From positions 1-15,960 of the forward strand of contig JBOFCS010000172.1 in the NCBI GenBank assembly GCA_051646185.1: DNA of 15,960 nucleotides. The letters run 5' to 3'. Below, in pieces: positions 1 through 7,325 of this stretch (position 1 is its first letter; the number at the start of each line of letters is the position of its first letter). The position numbers were made by a program, and so were the translations under genes. The notes under the pieces are model-generated. The model did not search any database. It saw only the letters and a program-made list of their open reading frames with translations, and was not told where the DNA came from. Source of the DNA: JBOFCS01 sp051646185 (GTDB taxonomy: Bacteria; Actinomycetota; Actinomycetes; Mycobacteriales; Mycobacteriaceae).

Positions 1-1047
1 CACCTGCCATAAACAGGATAGGTCTAGTAATCCTGGCACTTGAATAACATCGCCTGGATCAACATCCAATTCGCGTAAAAGGAGTTCCAGCATTCCTTCG
101 GTCATATCATCGGCTATTTCAAGCCGCACTGGTGAGCCAAATCTTCTACGGGCAAGTTCTCTTTCTAAAGCTTGTAATAGATCTTCATCCCGATCTTCTT
201 CTACCTCAAAGTCTGCATTACGAGTGATTCTGAAAGCATGACTTTCCACCACATGCATGCCTTGGAATAGCACGGGAAGATGAGCGGAAATCAACGCTTC
301 CATGGGGAGGAATGAGCCAACTGATGAGGAGCCGGCGCGGCGTTGGACGCGGACAAAACGATCGACGTTATCGGGAACTTTGACACGAGCAAAATGTTGT
401 TCCCCGGTATTGTTATCCTTAACTGTAACAGCAAGATTCAAACTTAACCCGCTAATGTATGGAAATGGGTGAGCCGGATCAACAGCGAGTGGGGTTAGTA
501 CTGGAAATACTTGGTCATGGAAGTATTGTGAAAGCCGTTCTTGCTCTTGGTTATCAAGATCAGACCAGGTAACTACTGAGATGCCCTCTTTGGCTAGCTC
601 AGGCAAAACTGAATCCAAAAATACTTGTGCATGCCGCTTAGAAATTTCTTGGGTACGACTACCGATCATTGCCAACTGCTCGCGTGGGGACAGTCCGTCC
701 GCGGAACGGACTGACAATCCAGTCTCATCACGCCTTTTGAGACCAGCAACGCGAACCATATAGAATTCGTCCAAGTTTGATGCAAAAATGGCAAGAAACT
801 TAGCGCGTTCTAATAGGGGTAGCGAGCTGTCTTCGGCCAGCGCGAGAACACGCGAGTTGAAATCGAGCCAACTTAGTTCGCGATTAAGATAGCGATCTTC
901 AGGTAAACCTGCTGTGGCTGTATCAACTAGCGATGTAGCAGCTGGGGGCGCAATCGGAAGAGCTCGACTTGTTGCGGCGGGTGAAGTTTCTCCGCCAAAT
1001 TTTTTTGGCAAGGGAGTTGTGCTTTTTTCGGTCACGTTACTGATCAT
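1..1047 (-). CDS. ppk: Polyphosphate kinase 1, N-terminal part (runs off the left edge)
   Basis: Polyphosphate kinase makes long-chain polyphosphate reversibly from the terminal phosphate of ATP. Only the first 349 codons are present; the reading frame is open to base 1, so the catalytic histidine domains lie outside the window. What is visible is the PPK1 N-terminal domain: YLNRELSWLDFN near residue 52 and the helix ERAKFLAIFASNLDEFYMVR just after it, followed by the PPK middle domain ending in DPGDVIQVPGLLDLS at the edge. I start it at the ATG at 1047-1045; an in-frame GTG at 1035-1033 is an alternative, because an AAGGA lies about 12 bases before that GTG but only directly next to the ATG. 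It lies 38 bp downstream of the cofC-like gene on the same strand and is probably co-transcribed with it. The same ppk/fbiD neighbourhood is known in Mycobacterium. Family assignment is firm; the start is less so. Confidence 0.95.
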   Translation of the reverse strand, partial: MISNVTEKSTTPLPKKFGGETSPAATSRALPIAPPAATSLVDTATAGLPEDRYLNRELSWLDFNSRVLALAEDSSLPLLERAKFLAIFASNLDEFYMVRVAGLKRRDETGLSVRSADGLSPREQLAMIGSRTQEISKRHAQVFLDSVLPELAKEGISVVTWSDLDNQEQERLSQYFHDQVFPVLTPLAVDPAHPFPYISGLSLNLAVTVKDNNTGEQHFARVKVPDNVDRFVRVQRRAGSSSVGSFLPMEALISAHLPVLFQGMHVVESHAFRITRNADFEVEEDRDEDLLQALERELARRRFGSPVRLEIADDMTEGMLELLLRELDVDPGDVIQVPGLLDLSCLWQV

Positions 1048-1085
1048 TCCTTACCTGGTGGATTTATGTCATCTTACTTACGCAG

Positions 1086-1802
1086 TCACGGGTGAACTTT
1101 TAGTGTTGGTATTTGCTGGCTGGAAGTAAACCAAGTATCGGTATGATGGCCGCATCCCAACTCGCGTGCGCGATTAAGATCAGAGGCCAAGTCAACATCA
1201 CAGCGAAGTCCGGGCCATTCACCAAAGAGTTCGACAGCCCCTGCCTCGCGATGAAGTCGGGCTGATTCTGGTCCAAATTGTGTGTTCATTGGACTATTTG
1301 GATCAAAGTCAAAGTAAGCTGCTGTCCCAGTGCCGTGGTGGTCCGCGACAAAACTGATTGGTAATTTTTGGGCCGATTCAATAGCATCAGCAAGCTCATG
1401 GCTTTTAAGTGCTGGCAAATCAGCTTGCAGCACAATGATTTTGGTTATTGGCATGCGCTTTCTGATGGAGTGAGTGGTGTAACTGATAGCTGCATTAAGC
1501 TGTTCAGTCGTTACCTCAGGTTGAGGGTCGTCCAGCACGAGAACCCCAAGAGAGTGCGCGTGCTCTTTAACCTTTTCATCAGGTGTCACAACGGTTACCG
1601 AGTTGACTCTTGGTAGCAAAAGAGCTGAGTGGATTGTGTCGCTCAGCATGGCTAGTACAAGCTGACGCCGTTGTGTTGCCGATAGATAGGAGGCGAGCCG
1701 AGTTTTTGCCGCTGATAGTTGCTTGACTGGTATGACAACAGCAATATCGGAAGCCGGATACTCCCATCCTGGTGTACCCGGCATGCTGTGTGCAGATCCC
1801 AT
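1086..1802 (-). CDS. cofC: CofC/FbiD-type guanylyltransferase
   Basis: This 238-residue protein belongs to the CofC/FbiD family, a MobA-like nucleotidyltransferase fold that transfers GMP from GTP to phosphoenolpyruvate or 2-phospholactate in coenzyme F420 synthesis. Visible signatures are the nucleotide-binding start PVKQLSAAKTRL (residues 25-36), the metal-binding QADLPAL (126-132), HHGTGT (155-160), FGPESARLH (176-184) and CDVDLASDL (201-209), all in the family order. The ATG at 1802-1800 is supported by an AGGA about 9 bases upstream. It is the first gene of a probable cofC-ppk unit and is divergent from gpsA. Most corynebacteria are thought not to make F420, and no other F420 gene (fbiA, fbiB, fbiC) is in the window, so the in vivo substrate is open. 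Family membership is clear; the exact reaction is inferred. Confidence 0.85.
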   Translation of the reverse strand: MGSAHSMPGTPGWEYPASDIAVVIPVKQLSAAKTRLASYLSATQRRQLVLAMLSDTIHSALLLPRVNSVTVVTPDEKVKEHAHSLGVLVLDDPQPEVTTEQLNAAISYTTHSIRKRMPITKIIVLQADLPALKSHELADAIESAQKLPISFVADHHGTGTAAYFDFDPNSPMNTQFGPESARLHREAGAVELFGEWPGLRCDVDLASDLNRARELGCGHHTDTWFTSSQQIPTLKVHP

Positions 1803-1924
1803 GGGTAAGTATCCTGCCAGTGCGCTATAAGTAGGACGACGTTGATACCCAGACGACAGATAAGGTAGGGCCTGTTGCGCCTAGTGCAAAACTGGGTGAT
1901 GTGGTGTGGAAAGGTGAATGACAG
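1803..1924. promoter_or_regulatory. Divergent intergenic region, cofC-ppk / gpsA
   Basis: This 122-bp gap separates two divergent genes and must hold promoters for both. TATAAG occurs near 1825 on the plus strand and TTATAG in the same place on the minus strand, either of which could act as a -10 box, but no convincing -35 partner was found. A GAAAGGTGA about 10 bases before the gpsA ATG is its likely ribosome binding site. Confidence 0.4.
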
Positions 1925-2923
1925 ATGGTAAAAGCTGCAGTCATGGGTGCCGGTTCTTGGGGAACCGCTTTGGCAAAAGTTCTTGCAGAAGCAGGTACCG
2001 AGGTATGTCTATGGGCGCGTAATTCGCAACTTGCCGATTCCATCACCCATACCGGAGAAAACACGAAGTATCTTCCTGGGATTACGCTCCCGCACAGTTT
2101 GACCGCAGCGAGTGATTACCGTAGAGCGCTTAGCGATGCTCGGATTGTGGTTCTTGCTGTTCCTTCACAATCGCTTCGCAGCAATCTGGGGGATTGGACA
2201 CCTTATATAGGCAGCAGTTCAACATTGCTGAGCTTGGCAAAGGGGATTGAGAGTGACACTTTAATGCGGATGAGTCAGGTCATTGCCCAGGTCACAAAGA
2301 TTGATCCATTGCAAATAGCTGTTTTGTCTGGGCCTAATCTTGCCCAAGAAGTAGCCGAAGGGCAGCCCACCGCAACAGTGATTGCTTGCACTGACTCGAC
2401 CAGAGCTATTGAAGTGCAGAATGCCTGTACAACATCATATTTTCGACCCTATACCAATTCGGATGTTATCGGTTGTGAGATTGGTGGGGCGTGCAAGAAT
2501 GTTATTGCTTTGTGTTGTGGGCTTGCAGTTGGTGTAGGGCTAGGTGAAAACACTATTGCCGCTATTATCACTAGAGGGCTTGCTGAAACTATTCGTTTGG
2601 GGGCTGCTCTTGGTGCCAAACCAGCAACGTTGGCTGGTTTGGCTGGAGTGGGTGATCTTGTTGCTACTTGCACATCCCCGTTGTCGCGCAATCGATCATT
2701 TGGGGAGCATCTTGGCCGAGGCGGGTCAATTCAATCTGCACTTCTAGCCGGGAATGGGCAAGTGGCTGAGGGTGTTAAATCCTGTACATCAGTGCGGGCA
2801 TTAGCGGCAAGCTATGACGTTGAAATGCCATTAACTGATGCAGTGCATCGGGTATGCCATGAGGGTCTTTCGGTTCACGATGCGGTGAAGCTGCTCTTAG
2901 GCAGGAGCACTAAGTCTGAGTAA
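1925..2923 (+). CDS. gpsA: Glycerol-3-phosphate dehydrogenase [NAD(P)+]
   Basis: GpsA reduces dihydroxyacetone phosphate to sn-glycerol 3-phosphate with NAD(P)H in the cytoplasm and so supplies the backbone for phospholipids. The 332 residues match the usual length. The N-terminal dinucleotide-binding loop GAGSWGTALA is at residues 8-17, SLAKGIE with the conserved lysine at 103-109, SGPNLAQEVAEGQPT at 135-149, and the catalytic-lysine segment GGACKNVIAL at 187-196. The C-terminal helical domain carries ENTIAAIITRGLAE, GLAGVGDLVATCTSPLSRN and VAEGVKS, all typical. The ATG at 1925 has an AAGG about 10 bases upstream. ddl follows 58 bp later on the same strand, the same pair as in mycobacteria. 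Nothing is missing or unusual. Confidence 0.97.
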   Translation: MVKAAVMGAGSWGTALAKVLAEAGTEVCLWARNSQLADSITHTGENTKYLPGITLPHSLTAASDYRRALSDARIVVLAVPSQSLRSNLGDWTPYIGSSSTLLSLAKGIESDTLMRMSQVIAQVTKIDPLQIAVLSGPNLAQEVAEGQPTATVIACTDSTRAIEVQNACTTSYFRPYTNSDVIGCEIGGACKNVIALCCGLAVGVGLGENTIAAIITRGLAETIRLGAALGAKPATLAGLAGVGDLVATCTSPLSRNRSFGEHLGRGGSIQSALLAGNGQVAEGVKSCTSVRALAASYDVEMPLTDAVHRVCHEGLSVHDAVKLLLGRSTKSE

Positions 2924-2981
2924 AGAAGTGAATTGCTGTCGGTTCAGCTTAATCTAGCTTGACCCGGTACCGTCTACCACT

Positions 2982-4088
2982 GTGAACAATTCTCGGGTCA
3001 AAGTAGCTGTTATTTTTGGTGGGCGCAGTAGCGAGCATGCTGTTTCCTGTATTTCAGCAGGAAGCATTCTTCACAATCTTGACCCACAACGCTATGAGAT
3101 CGTACCCATTGGAATAACAACTGAGGGCACTTGGGTGCTAGGTAGTGCTGATCCGGCTGCCCTTTCTGCGGCGGGGCAATCGCTTCCGCATGTTGATCCG
3201 TCTGGCCAAGAGCTAGTAATGTTGACCGATCCGGCACGCGCGGGAGAGCTCGTTGCGCTGGGTGGTTCTCATCCGGGGGAGTTGCTTACTTCTGTTGATG
3301 TGGTTTTCCCAGTGCTACATGGTCCTTTTGGTGAGGATGGGACAATTCAAGGTTTGTTGGAATTAGCTGGGGTTCCCTATGTTGGGCCGGGAGTATTGGC
3401 AAGCGCTGCTGGTATGGATAAGGAGTTCACCAAAAAACTTCTTCATGCCGATGGGCTTGCGGTGGGTACCCAGGTTGTTTTGCGACCTGGGACAGCAACG
3501 TTGTCAACTGAACAAAAAGAGATATTGGGGCTTCCTGTTTTTGTTAAACCAGCTCGGGGTGGATCATCGATAGGAATTTCACGGGTAGCTACGTGGGATG
3601 GTTTGGAACAGGCAATTGATAAAGCACGCCAACATGATCCGAAAGTCATTGTCGAAAAGGCGATTACTGGACGAGAGGTTGAATGTGGGGTTTTGGAATT
3701 GCCAGATGGCACAGTGCAAGCGAGTGCTATTGCAGAGATTCGGGTGCTCCATGATGCTACCGATGATGGTGCTTTTTATGATTTTGATACCAAATACCTG
3801 AGCAATACTTCAGAATTTGATTTGCCGGCAAAATTGGATGAAGCGGTTAGTGATGAAATTAGAAGTATTGCTATCAAAGCTTTTCGGGCACTTGATTGCC
3901 AAGGGTTAGCTCGGGTTGACTTTTTTGTCACCGATCAGGGGCCGGTTATTAATGAAATAAATACTCTGCCCGGTTTTACTGACATTTCTATGTATCCAAA
4001 GATGTGGGCTGAAGCTGGAATTGCTTATCCAATTTTGCTTTCCACACTTATTGATACAGCTCTTGCAAGAGGTACCGGGTTGCGTTAA
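2982..4088 (+). CDS. ddl: D-alanine--D-alanine ligase
   Basis: Ddl joins two D-alanines using ATP, giving the dipeptide that ends the peptidoglycan pentapeptide; it is the classical target of D-cycloserine. The 368-residue product shows the ATP-grasp layout: N-terminal IFGGRSSEHAVS (residues 11-22), the substrate-pocket segment HGPFGEDGTIQGLLE, the glycine-rich lid FVKPARGGSSIGIS, and the metal-binding C-terminal EINTLPGFT (325-333). The start is a GTG at 2982. No good Shine-Dalgarno sequence precedes it, but the conserved N-terminal strand begins only six residues later, so a start further downstream is unlikely. It lies 58 bp behind gpsA and ends only 21 bp from the convergent DUF3515 gene. 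Confidence 0.96.
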   Translation: MNNSRVKVAVIFGGRSSEHAVSCISAGSILHNLDPQRYEIVPIGITTEGTWVLGSADPAALSAAGQSLPHVDPSGQELVMLTDPARAGELVALGGSHPGELLTSVDVVFPVLHGPFGEDGTIQGLLELAGVPYVGPGVLASAAGMDKEFTKKLLHADGLAVGTQVVLRPGTATLSTEQKEILGLPVFVKPARGGSSIGISRVATWDGLEQAIDKARQHDPKVIVEKAITGREVECGVLELPDGTVQASAIAEIRVLHDATDDGAFYDFDTKYLSNTSEFDLPAKLDEAVSDEIRSIAIKAFRALDCQGLARVDFFVTDQGPVINEINTLPGFTDISMYPKMWAEAGIAYPILLSTLIDTALARGTGLR

Positions 4089-4109
4089 AACCAGGTGTGG
4101 AAAGTCCTA

Positions 4110-4721
4110 TCAGTTGGGCAGAGGTGCTGGGTCAATGTCTTTAACGGCCAAGTTTTGAGCCAGTGCATCGGAAAGATCCTGCAAAACAGTAGCCCCTATC
4201 GCATGGGGAATAGTTACTGCAACATAAACGGGCCGGTCGACAACAAACCAGGTACTGGAATTGAGTCTCTCTTGCGCACCGTTAATTTCAAACCACTGCA
4301 CCCCATTGATAACTTGAATTGCGCTGCCAACAATAAATTCTGCAGGCCGGTTTAGTCCGCATCGTAGCGCCACCACGGTGTCATTTTCTGTTTTGTTGCG
4401 CCAGGCAGCAGCCGATTGAGGGGCGGGCTCTACCAAGGGAACCCGAGTAAAATCGCCAAGATGGGGGGGAAGTGCATCGTCTAGTATTGAGCATTCGGGT
4501 GATTCGGCATGGGGAGCTTCGACAGAACCCAGAGCTACGGGGGATAAAGCGGGATTGCGCTGTGAAATGCCCGCAAAAACAAGGAACCCTAAGAGCACAA
4601 GTATTGGCAAGGCAGTGGCTATACCAATAAGTACCGGTCGAGGATTCTGCGCAGTATCTGAGGCATCTCCGTTGTTATCTGGCGTATTAACTGTTGGTAA
4701 CTGTGATTGCCCGGGTGCCAC
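4110..4721 (-). CDS. DUF3515 family membrane-anchored protein
   Basis: This product of about 203 residues matches the actinobacterial DUF3515 family, found between ddl and thiL in mycobacteria as well. It has a short, polar, proline- and asparagine-rich cytoplasmic N-terminus, one strongly hydrophobic segment (PVLIGIATALPILVLLGFLV) near residues 28-50, and a soluble domain expected outside the membrane with two cysteines (SPECSILD and ALRCGL) that could form a disulfide. Other family-like segments are PAEFIVGSAIQVINGVQWFEI and STWFVVDRPVYVAVTIP. I prefer the GTG start at 4721-4719, with AAAGAG nine bases upstream; a TTG at 4730 would add three residues and overlap the preceding gene by four bases. 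Translational coupling to that gene is likely. The function is not known. Confidence 0.75.
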   Translation of the reverse strand: MAPGQSQLPTVNTPDNNGDASDTAQNPRPVLIGIATALPILVLLGFLVFAGISQRNPALSPVALGSVEAPHAESPECSILDDALPPHLGDFTRVPLVEPAPQSAAAWRNKTENDTVVALRCGLNRPAEFIVGSAIQVINGVQWFEINGAQERLNSSTWFVVDRPVYVAVTIPHAIGATVLQDLSDALAQNLAVKDIDPAPLPN

Positions 4722-4726
4722 TGTTA

Positions 4727-4975
4727 TCAACTCTTTGTCGACACCGGGCTTGCTACCGGGCAGGTGAGAGTGCGGGTAATGCCGGAGATGCTTTGTATCG
4801 CGGTGACAACCTGTGTAGTGAGGGTGTCCAGAGACTCGGCGCCTGCTTGTACGATTATGTCATATGGTCCTGTTACTGCCTGTGCTGTGCTCACGCCAGA
4901 AATTTGAGAAATGTCATGTGCAATAGCTGTGGCGCGACCAACTTCCGTTTGGATCAGTACAAATGCCTGAACCAT
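4727..4975 (-). CDS. Stand-alone Lrp/AsnC ligand-binding (RAM) domain protein
   Basis: This 82-residue protein resembles the C-terminal effector-binding domain of Lrp/AsnC regulators with no helix-turn-helix domain. It starts MVQAFVLIQTEVGRA, contains GVSTAQAVTGPYDIIVQ (the typical VTGxYDhhh turn at about residues 35-41) and ends with a strand containing GITRTLTCPV. Such small single-domain proteins form dimers or higher oligomers and may sense amino acids or act as partners of full-length regulators; the role of this one is not established. The ATG at 4975 is preceded by GGAAGGGG with an 8-base spacer. The stop touches the start region of the DUF3515 gene, so the two form an operon. It is divergent from thiL across a region with a perfect inverted repeat. 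Confidence 0.8.
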   Translation of the reverse strand: MVQAFVLIQTEVGRATAIAHDISQISGVSTAQAVTGPYDIIVQAGAESLDTLTTQVVTAIQSISGITRTLTCPVASPVSTKS

Positions 4976-5141
4976 AGTCAGTGCCCCTTCCGTTTGGTGA
5001 GCTGCTATGAGTTGCCACTAAGCTATGAACGCATGCCAGTGGTTCAATATCGCACCTCAGATTGAGAGTATCTCAATCTGAGGTAAACCTACCGCAGCTT
5101 AAGTCAGTAGCCGAATGGACGGGTTGGCCAAGGAGGTAGTG
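4976..5141. promoter_or_regulatory. Divergent control region, Lrp-like / thiL
   Basis: The region between the Lrp-like gene and thiL must drive transcription in both directions. Its main feature is the perfect inverted repeat at 5054-5084. A smaller AGGT-AA-ACCT symmetry overlaps the right arm (5081-5090). No clear -35/-10 pair could be assigned. An AGGAGG just upstream of 5142 is the thiL ribosome binding site. Confidence 0.5.
5054..5084. repeat. Perfect inverted repeat, 14-bp arms, 3-bp centre
   Basis: The arms ACCTCAGATTGAGA and TCTCAATCTGAGGT are exact reverse complements around GTA. No T-run follows on either strand, and the repeat lies upstream of both flanking genes rather than downstream, so a terminator is unlikely. 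An operator for a dimeric regulator, or a leader hairpin in one of the two transcripts, are the plausible readings. Confidence 0.8.
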
Positions 5142-6131
5142 ATGAGTTCGGAGTTGCCAGCAGGGGAGTTTACGGTTGCCGATATTGGTGAGTTTGGTCT
5201 TATTGCTCGCGAAACGCAGGCTAGGGTGCAACCTAAAAGTACCCTATTAGGCCCAGGTGATGATGCTGCTTTGGTGCAGGTGGCTAATGGTAAGGTCTTA
5301 ATTTCTACCGATGTTCTTGTGCAAGACAGACATTTTCGATTGGATTGGTCTACTCCGAGGCAGATTGGACGTAAGGCCATTGCACAAAATGCAGCAGATA
5401 TTGAATCTATGGGTGGCTCTCCCACTTCCTTCGTTATAGGTCTTGCCTGCCCGGAGTCGACGCCTGTCGTCTTTATCGATGAACTCACGGAGGGGCTTTG
5501 GCAGGAAGCGGAGAAATTGGGTGCAGGGATCGTTGGGGGGGACGTGGTTTCCGCAGATTCCCTAGTGATTTCAGTCACTGTGTTGGGGGATTTGTTGGGG
5601 CAAAACCCAATCCTTAGATCCGGTGCAGTCTTGGGGGATATCGTTGCCGTGGCAGGGGAACTCGGCAGTTCTGGGGCGGGGCTGTCCTTGCTTGAAAACG
5701 CTAACTTTGATTTCCCTCATTTGATTGAACTACACCAAGTTCCAAGTCCTCCTTATGGTGCAGGTAGCCGGGCGGCTTTAGCTGGAGTGCACGCCATGAC
5801 GGATATATCTGACGGACTAATCGCTGATCTTGGGCATCTGGCGCTGGCTTCTGAGGTGTCGATGAATCTGTCAACTGCATTGCTGTCTGAGTGGGCTGGG
5901 GCATTGGTTCCTGCGTCCCAAGCATTAGGGGTAGATCTTTGGAACTGGGTGTTTGGTGGCGGAGAGGATCATGCATTAGCTGCTACGTTCGCTCCAGATG
6001 CCCCGTTACCTAAGGGCTGGAAAGAAATTGGTGTCGTACATGCCTTGGACAGTAATCCACGCGTGGTTATTGATGGTCAACCTTGGCTTGGTGCTGCTGG
6101 TTGGCAAAGTTGGAGTAAAAATTCTTGCTAG
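5142..6131 (+). CDS. thiL: Thiamine-monophosphate kinase
   Basis: ThiL phosphorylates thiamine monophosphate with ATP to give thiamine diphosphate, the active cofactor. The protein has the PurM/ThiL-fold motifs: GPGDDAALV near residue 40, TDVLVQDRHFRLDW, the metal-binding stretch QIGRKAIAQNAADIESMGG, GGDVVSADSLVISVTVLG, and in the C-terminal half MTDISDGLIADLGHLA and FGGGEDHALAATF. I take the ATG at 5142 (329 residues) because AGGAGG lies five bases before it; an in-frame ATG at 5115 would add nine residues without a comparable site. ung follows after 12 bp, so thiL and ung are probably one transcript. Length and motifs are normal for the family. Confidence 0.95.
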   Translation: MSSELPAGEFTVADIGEFGLIARETQARVQPKSTLLGPGDDAALVQVANGKVLISTDVLVQDRHFRLDWSTPRQIGRKAIAQNAADIESMGGSPTSFVIGLACPESTPVVFIDELTEGLWQEAEKLGAGIVGGDVVSADSLVISVTVLGDLLGQNPILRSGAVLGDIVAVAGELGSSGAGLSLLENANFDFPHLIELHQVPSPPYGAGSRAALAGVHAMTDISDGLIADLGHLALASEVSMNLSTALLSEWAGALVPASQALGVDLWNWVFGGGEDHALAATFAPDAPLPKGWKEIGVVHALDSNPRVVIDGQPWLGAAGWQSWSKNSC

Positions 6132-6143
6132 ATTGGTGGAATT

Positions 6144-6821
6144 ATGACCCCACGACCACTTGATGAATTACTTGATCCAGACTGGGCTGCTGCGCTCGCA
6201 CCTGTTGCTAACAATATTGCGCAGATGGGGCAGTTCTTGCGCGATGAACTTGCAGCAGGGAGAAGTTATCTACCAGAAGGCAAAAATGTTTTACGAGCTT
6301 TCACGCAGCCGCTAAGCAGGGTTCGAGTGCTGATAGTCGGGCAAGACCCGTATCCCACTCCTGGTCATGCCGTCGGCTTAAGTTTTTCGGTTGCTCCTGA
6401 GGTTCGTCCAGTTCCTCGCAGTCTTGCAAATATCTTTACCGAGTACAGCCAGGACTTAGGCCTACCAACTCCTGCAACAGGAGATTTAACACCGTGGGCT
6501 GAGCAAGGAGTCCTATTGCTCAATAGAGTGTTGTCGGTTCGTCCTGGTGAGGCAGCGTCGCATCGGAAAAAGGGATGGGAAGCTGTCACAGAACAAGCGA
6601 TTTCCGCGCTTGTATCGCGGGATACCCCACTAGTGGCCATTTTATGGGGGCGCGACGCTGCAACATTAAAACCGATGCTCGGGGATGTGCCGACTATTGA
6701 GTCTGTCCACCCGTCCCCGTTATCGGCGGCGCGCGGTTTTTTTGGCTCCAAACCTTTTTCACGGGCAAACGACTTACTTAAAGAATTGGGTGCAGAACCG
6801 GTAGATTGGCGACTTCCTTAG
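6144..6821 (+). CDS. ung: Uracil-DNA glycosylase (family 1)
   Basis: Ung removes uracil from DNA, starting base-excision repair of deaminated cytosine or misincorporated dUMP. The 225-residue protein has the water-activating motif GQDPYPTPGHAVGLSF (residues 66-81, with Asp68 as the expected catalytic residue), GVLLLNRVLSVRPGEAASH with the uracil-recognising asparagine, and the DNA-intercalation loop HPSPLSAARGF beginning at His189. The proline after GQDPY, where many bacteria have histidine, is usual in Corynebacteriales. The ATG at 6144 is preceded by GGTGGA. It is the second gene after thiL and ends one base before the strong hairpin at 6822-6867. Confidence 0.97.
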   Translation: MTPRPLDELLDPDWAAALAPVANNIAQMGQFLRDELAAGRSYLPEGKNVLRAFTQPLSRVRVLIVGQDPYPTPGHAVGLSFSVAPEVRPVPRSLANIFTEYSQDLGLPTPATGDLTPWAEQGVLLLNRVLSVRPGEAASHRKKGWEAVTEQAISALVSRDTPLVAILWGRDAATLKPMLGDVPTIESVHPSPLSAARGFFGSKPFSRANDLLKELGAEPVDWRLP

Positions 6822-6867
6822 ATGTGACTGTGCCCTGCCACTTAGCAGTGGCAGGGCACAGTCACAT
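6822..6867. terminator. Bidirectional hairpin between ung and rpmB
   Basis: A perfect inverted repeat with 21-bp arms (6822-6842 and 6847-6867) and a TAGC loop starts immediately behind the ung stop and ends 14 bp from the rpmB stop. Its position between two convergent genes fits a shared terminator. There is no T-rich tail on either strand, so it may act as an RNA 3'-end stabiliser or as a tail-less terminator. Confidence 0.75.
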
Positions 6868-6881
6868 ATTAGAAATCAGTC

Positions 6882-7073
6882 CTACCCGCGTACAACCTTG
6901 CCTGCCTTAAGGCAAGAGGTGCAAACATTGAGACGCTTGCTGTTACCAGGGGCAACTTCAGCGCGCACAGTCTGAATGTTTGGGTTCCAACGACGATTGG
7001 TTCGCCGATGCGAGTGGGAGACCGACTTGCCAAAGCCAGGGCCCTTGGCACATACGTCGCAGACGGCAGCCAT
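6882..7073 (-). CDS. rpmB: 50S ribosomal protein L28, zinc-ribbon type
   Basis: The 63-residue product is L28, a large-subunit ribosomal protein. It begins MAAVCDVCAKGPGFGKSVSHSHRRTNRRW and has two CxxC pairs (Cys5/Cys8 and Cys51/Cys54), the zinc-binding C-plus form; actinobacteria often hold a second, cysteine-free copy elsewhere that is derepressed by Zur under zinc limitation. AAGGAG lies ten bases before the ATG. Upstream on the minus strand, TTGTAT and AATACA spaced by 17 bases form a possible promoter. It is convergent with ung and divergent from the DAK-domain gene. Confidence 0.95.
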   Translation of the reverse strand: MAAVCDVCAKGPGFGKSVSHSHRRTNRRWNPNIQTVRAEVAPGNSKRLNVCTSCLKAGKVVRG

Positions 7074-7187
7074 AGTCGTCGAACTCCTTGATAGTTGGTG
7101 GTCAATCTGTATTCATGCCTGGTGCCAGCGATACAAGCTTGGTATTTACATCGTGCTGACGCGAGGCAACCCTGCAAGGATAGCCAT

Positions 7188-7211
7188 ATGAGTATCAGTT
7201 GGCCAAACTGA
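7188..7211 (+). CDS. Possible 7-codon leader ORF
   Basis: An ATG with AAGGA seven bases upstream opens a frame coding MSISWPN before TGA. Placement and spacing look like a real translation start, but so short an ORF can arise by chance. It ends about 143 bases before the likely start of the DAK-domain gene and could be a regulatory leader peptide. Confidence 0.25.
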   Translation: MSISWPN

Positions 7212-7291
7212 GTTCAGACTTTGTCTTCTTTGAGAGCGTGTATGGGGCTTGTCGTTGGCGCCGACTAGGCTGGCGGTATCGACTGGAGCAT

Positions 7292-7325
7292 GCAGCTCAG
7301 TGGCAGTCTCGTAGCAGCTCAGCGG
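7292..7325. repeat. 12-bp direct repeat, 22-bp period
   Basis: GCAGCTCAGTGG (7292-7303) and GCAGCTCAGCGG (7314-7325) match at 11 of 12 bases and start 22 bp apart, about two helical turns. They lie 30-60 bp before the likely DAK-domain start. They may be paired regulator sites or chance. Confidence 0.4.

Noticed and set aside
691..713. Inverted repeat CAGTCCGT/ACGGACTG around CCGCGGA
   Set aside because: It lies inside the ppk coding sequence in a normally conserved region, has only 8-bp arms, and nothing suggests a regulatory role.
914..1129. Plus-strand open frame opposite the start of ppk
   Set aside because: It is antisense to the conserved ppk N-terminus and the gap before it, with no ribosome site of note.
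6869..7177. Minus-strand open frame overlapping rpmB in another frame
   Set aside because: It runs through the clear L28 gene and its promoter region and has no family character.
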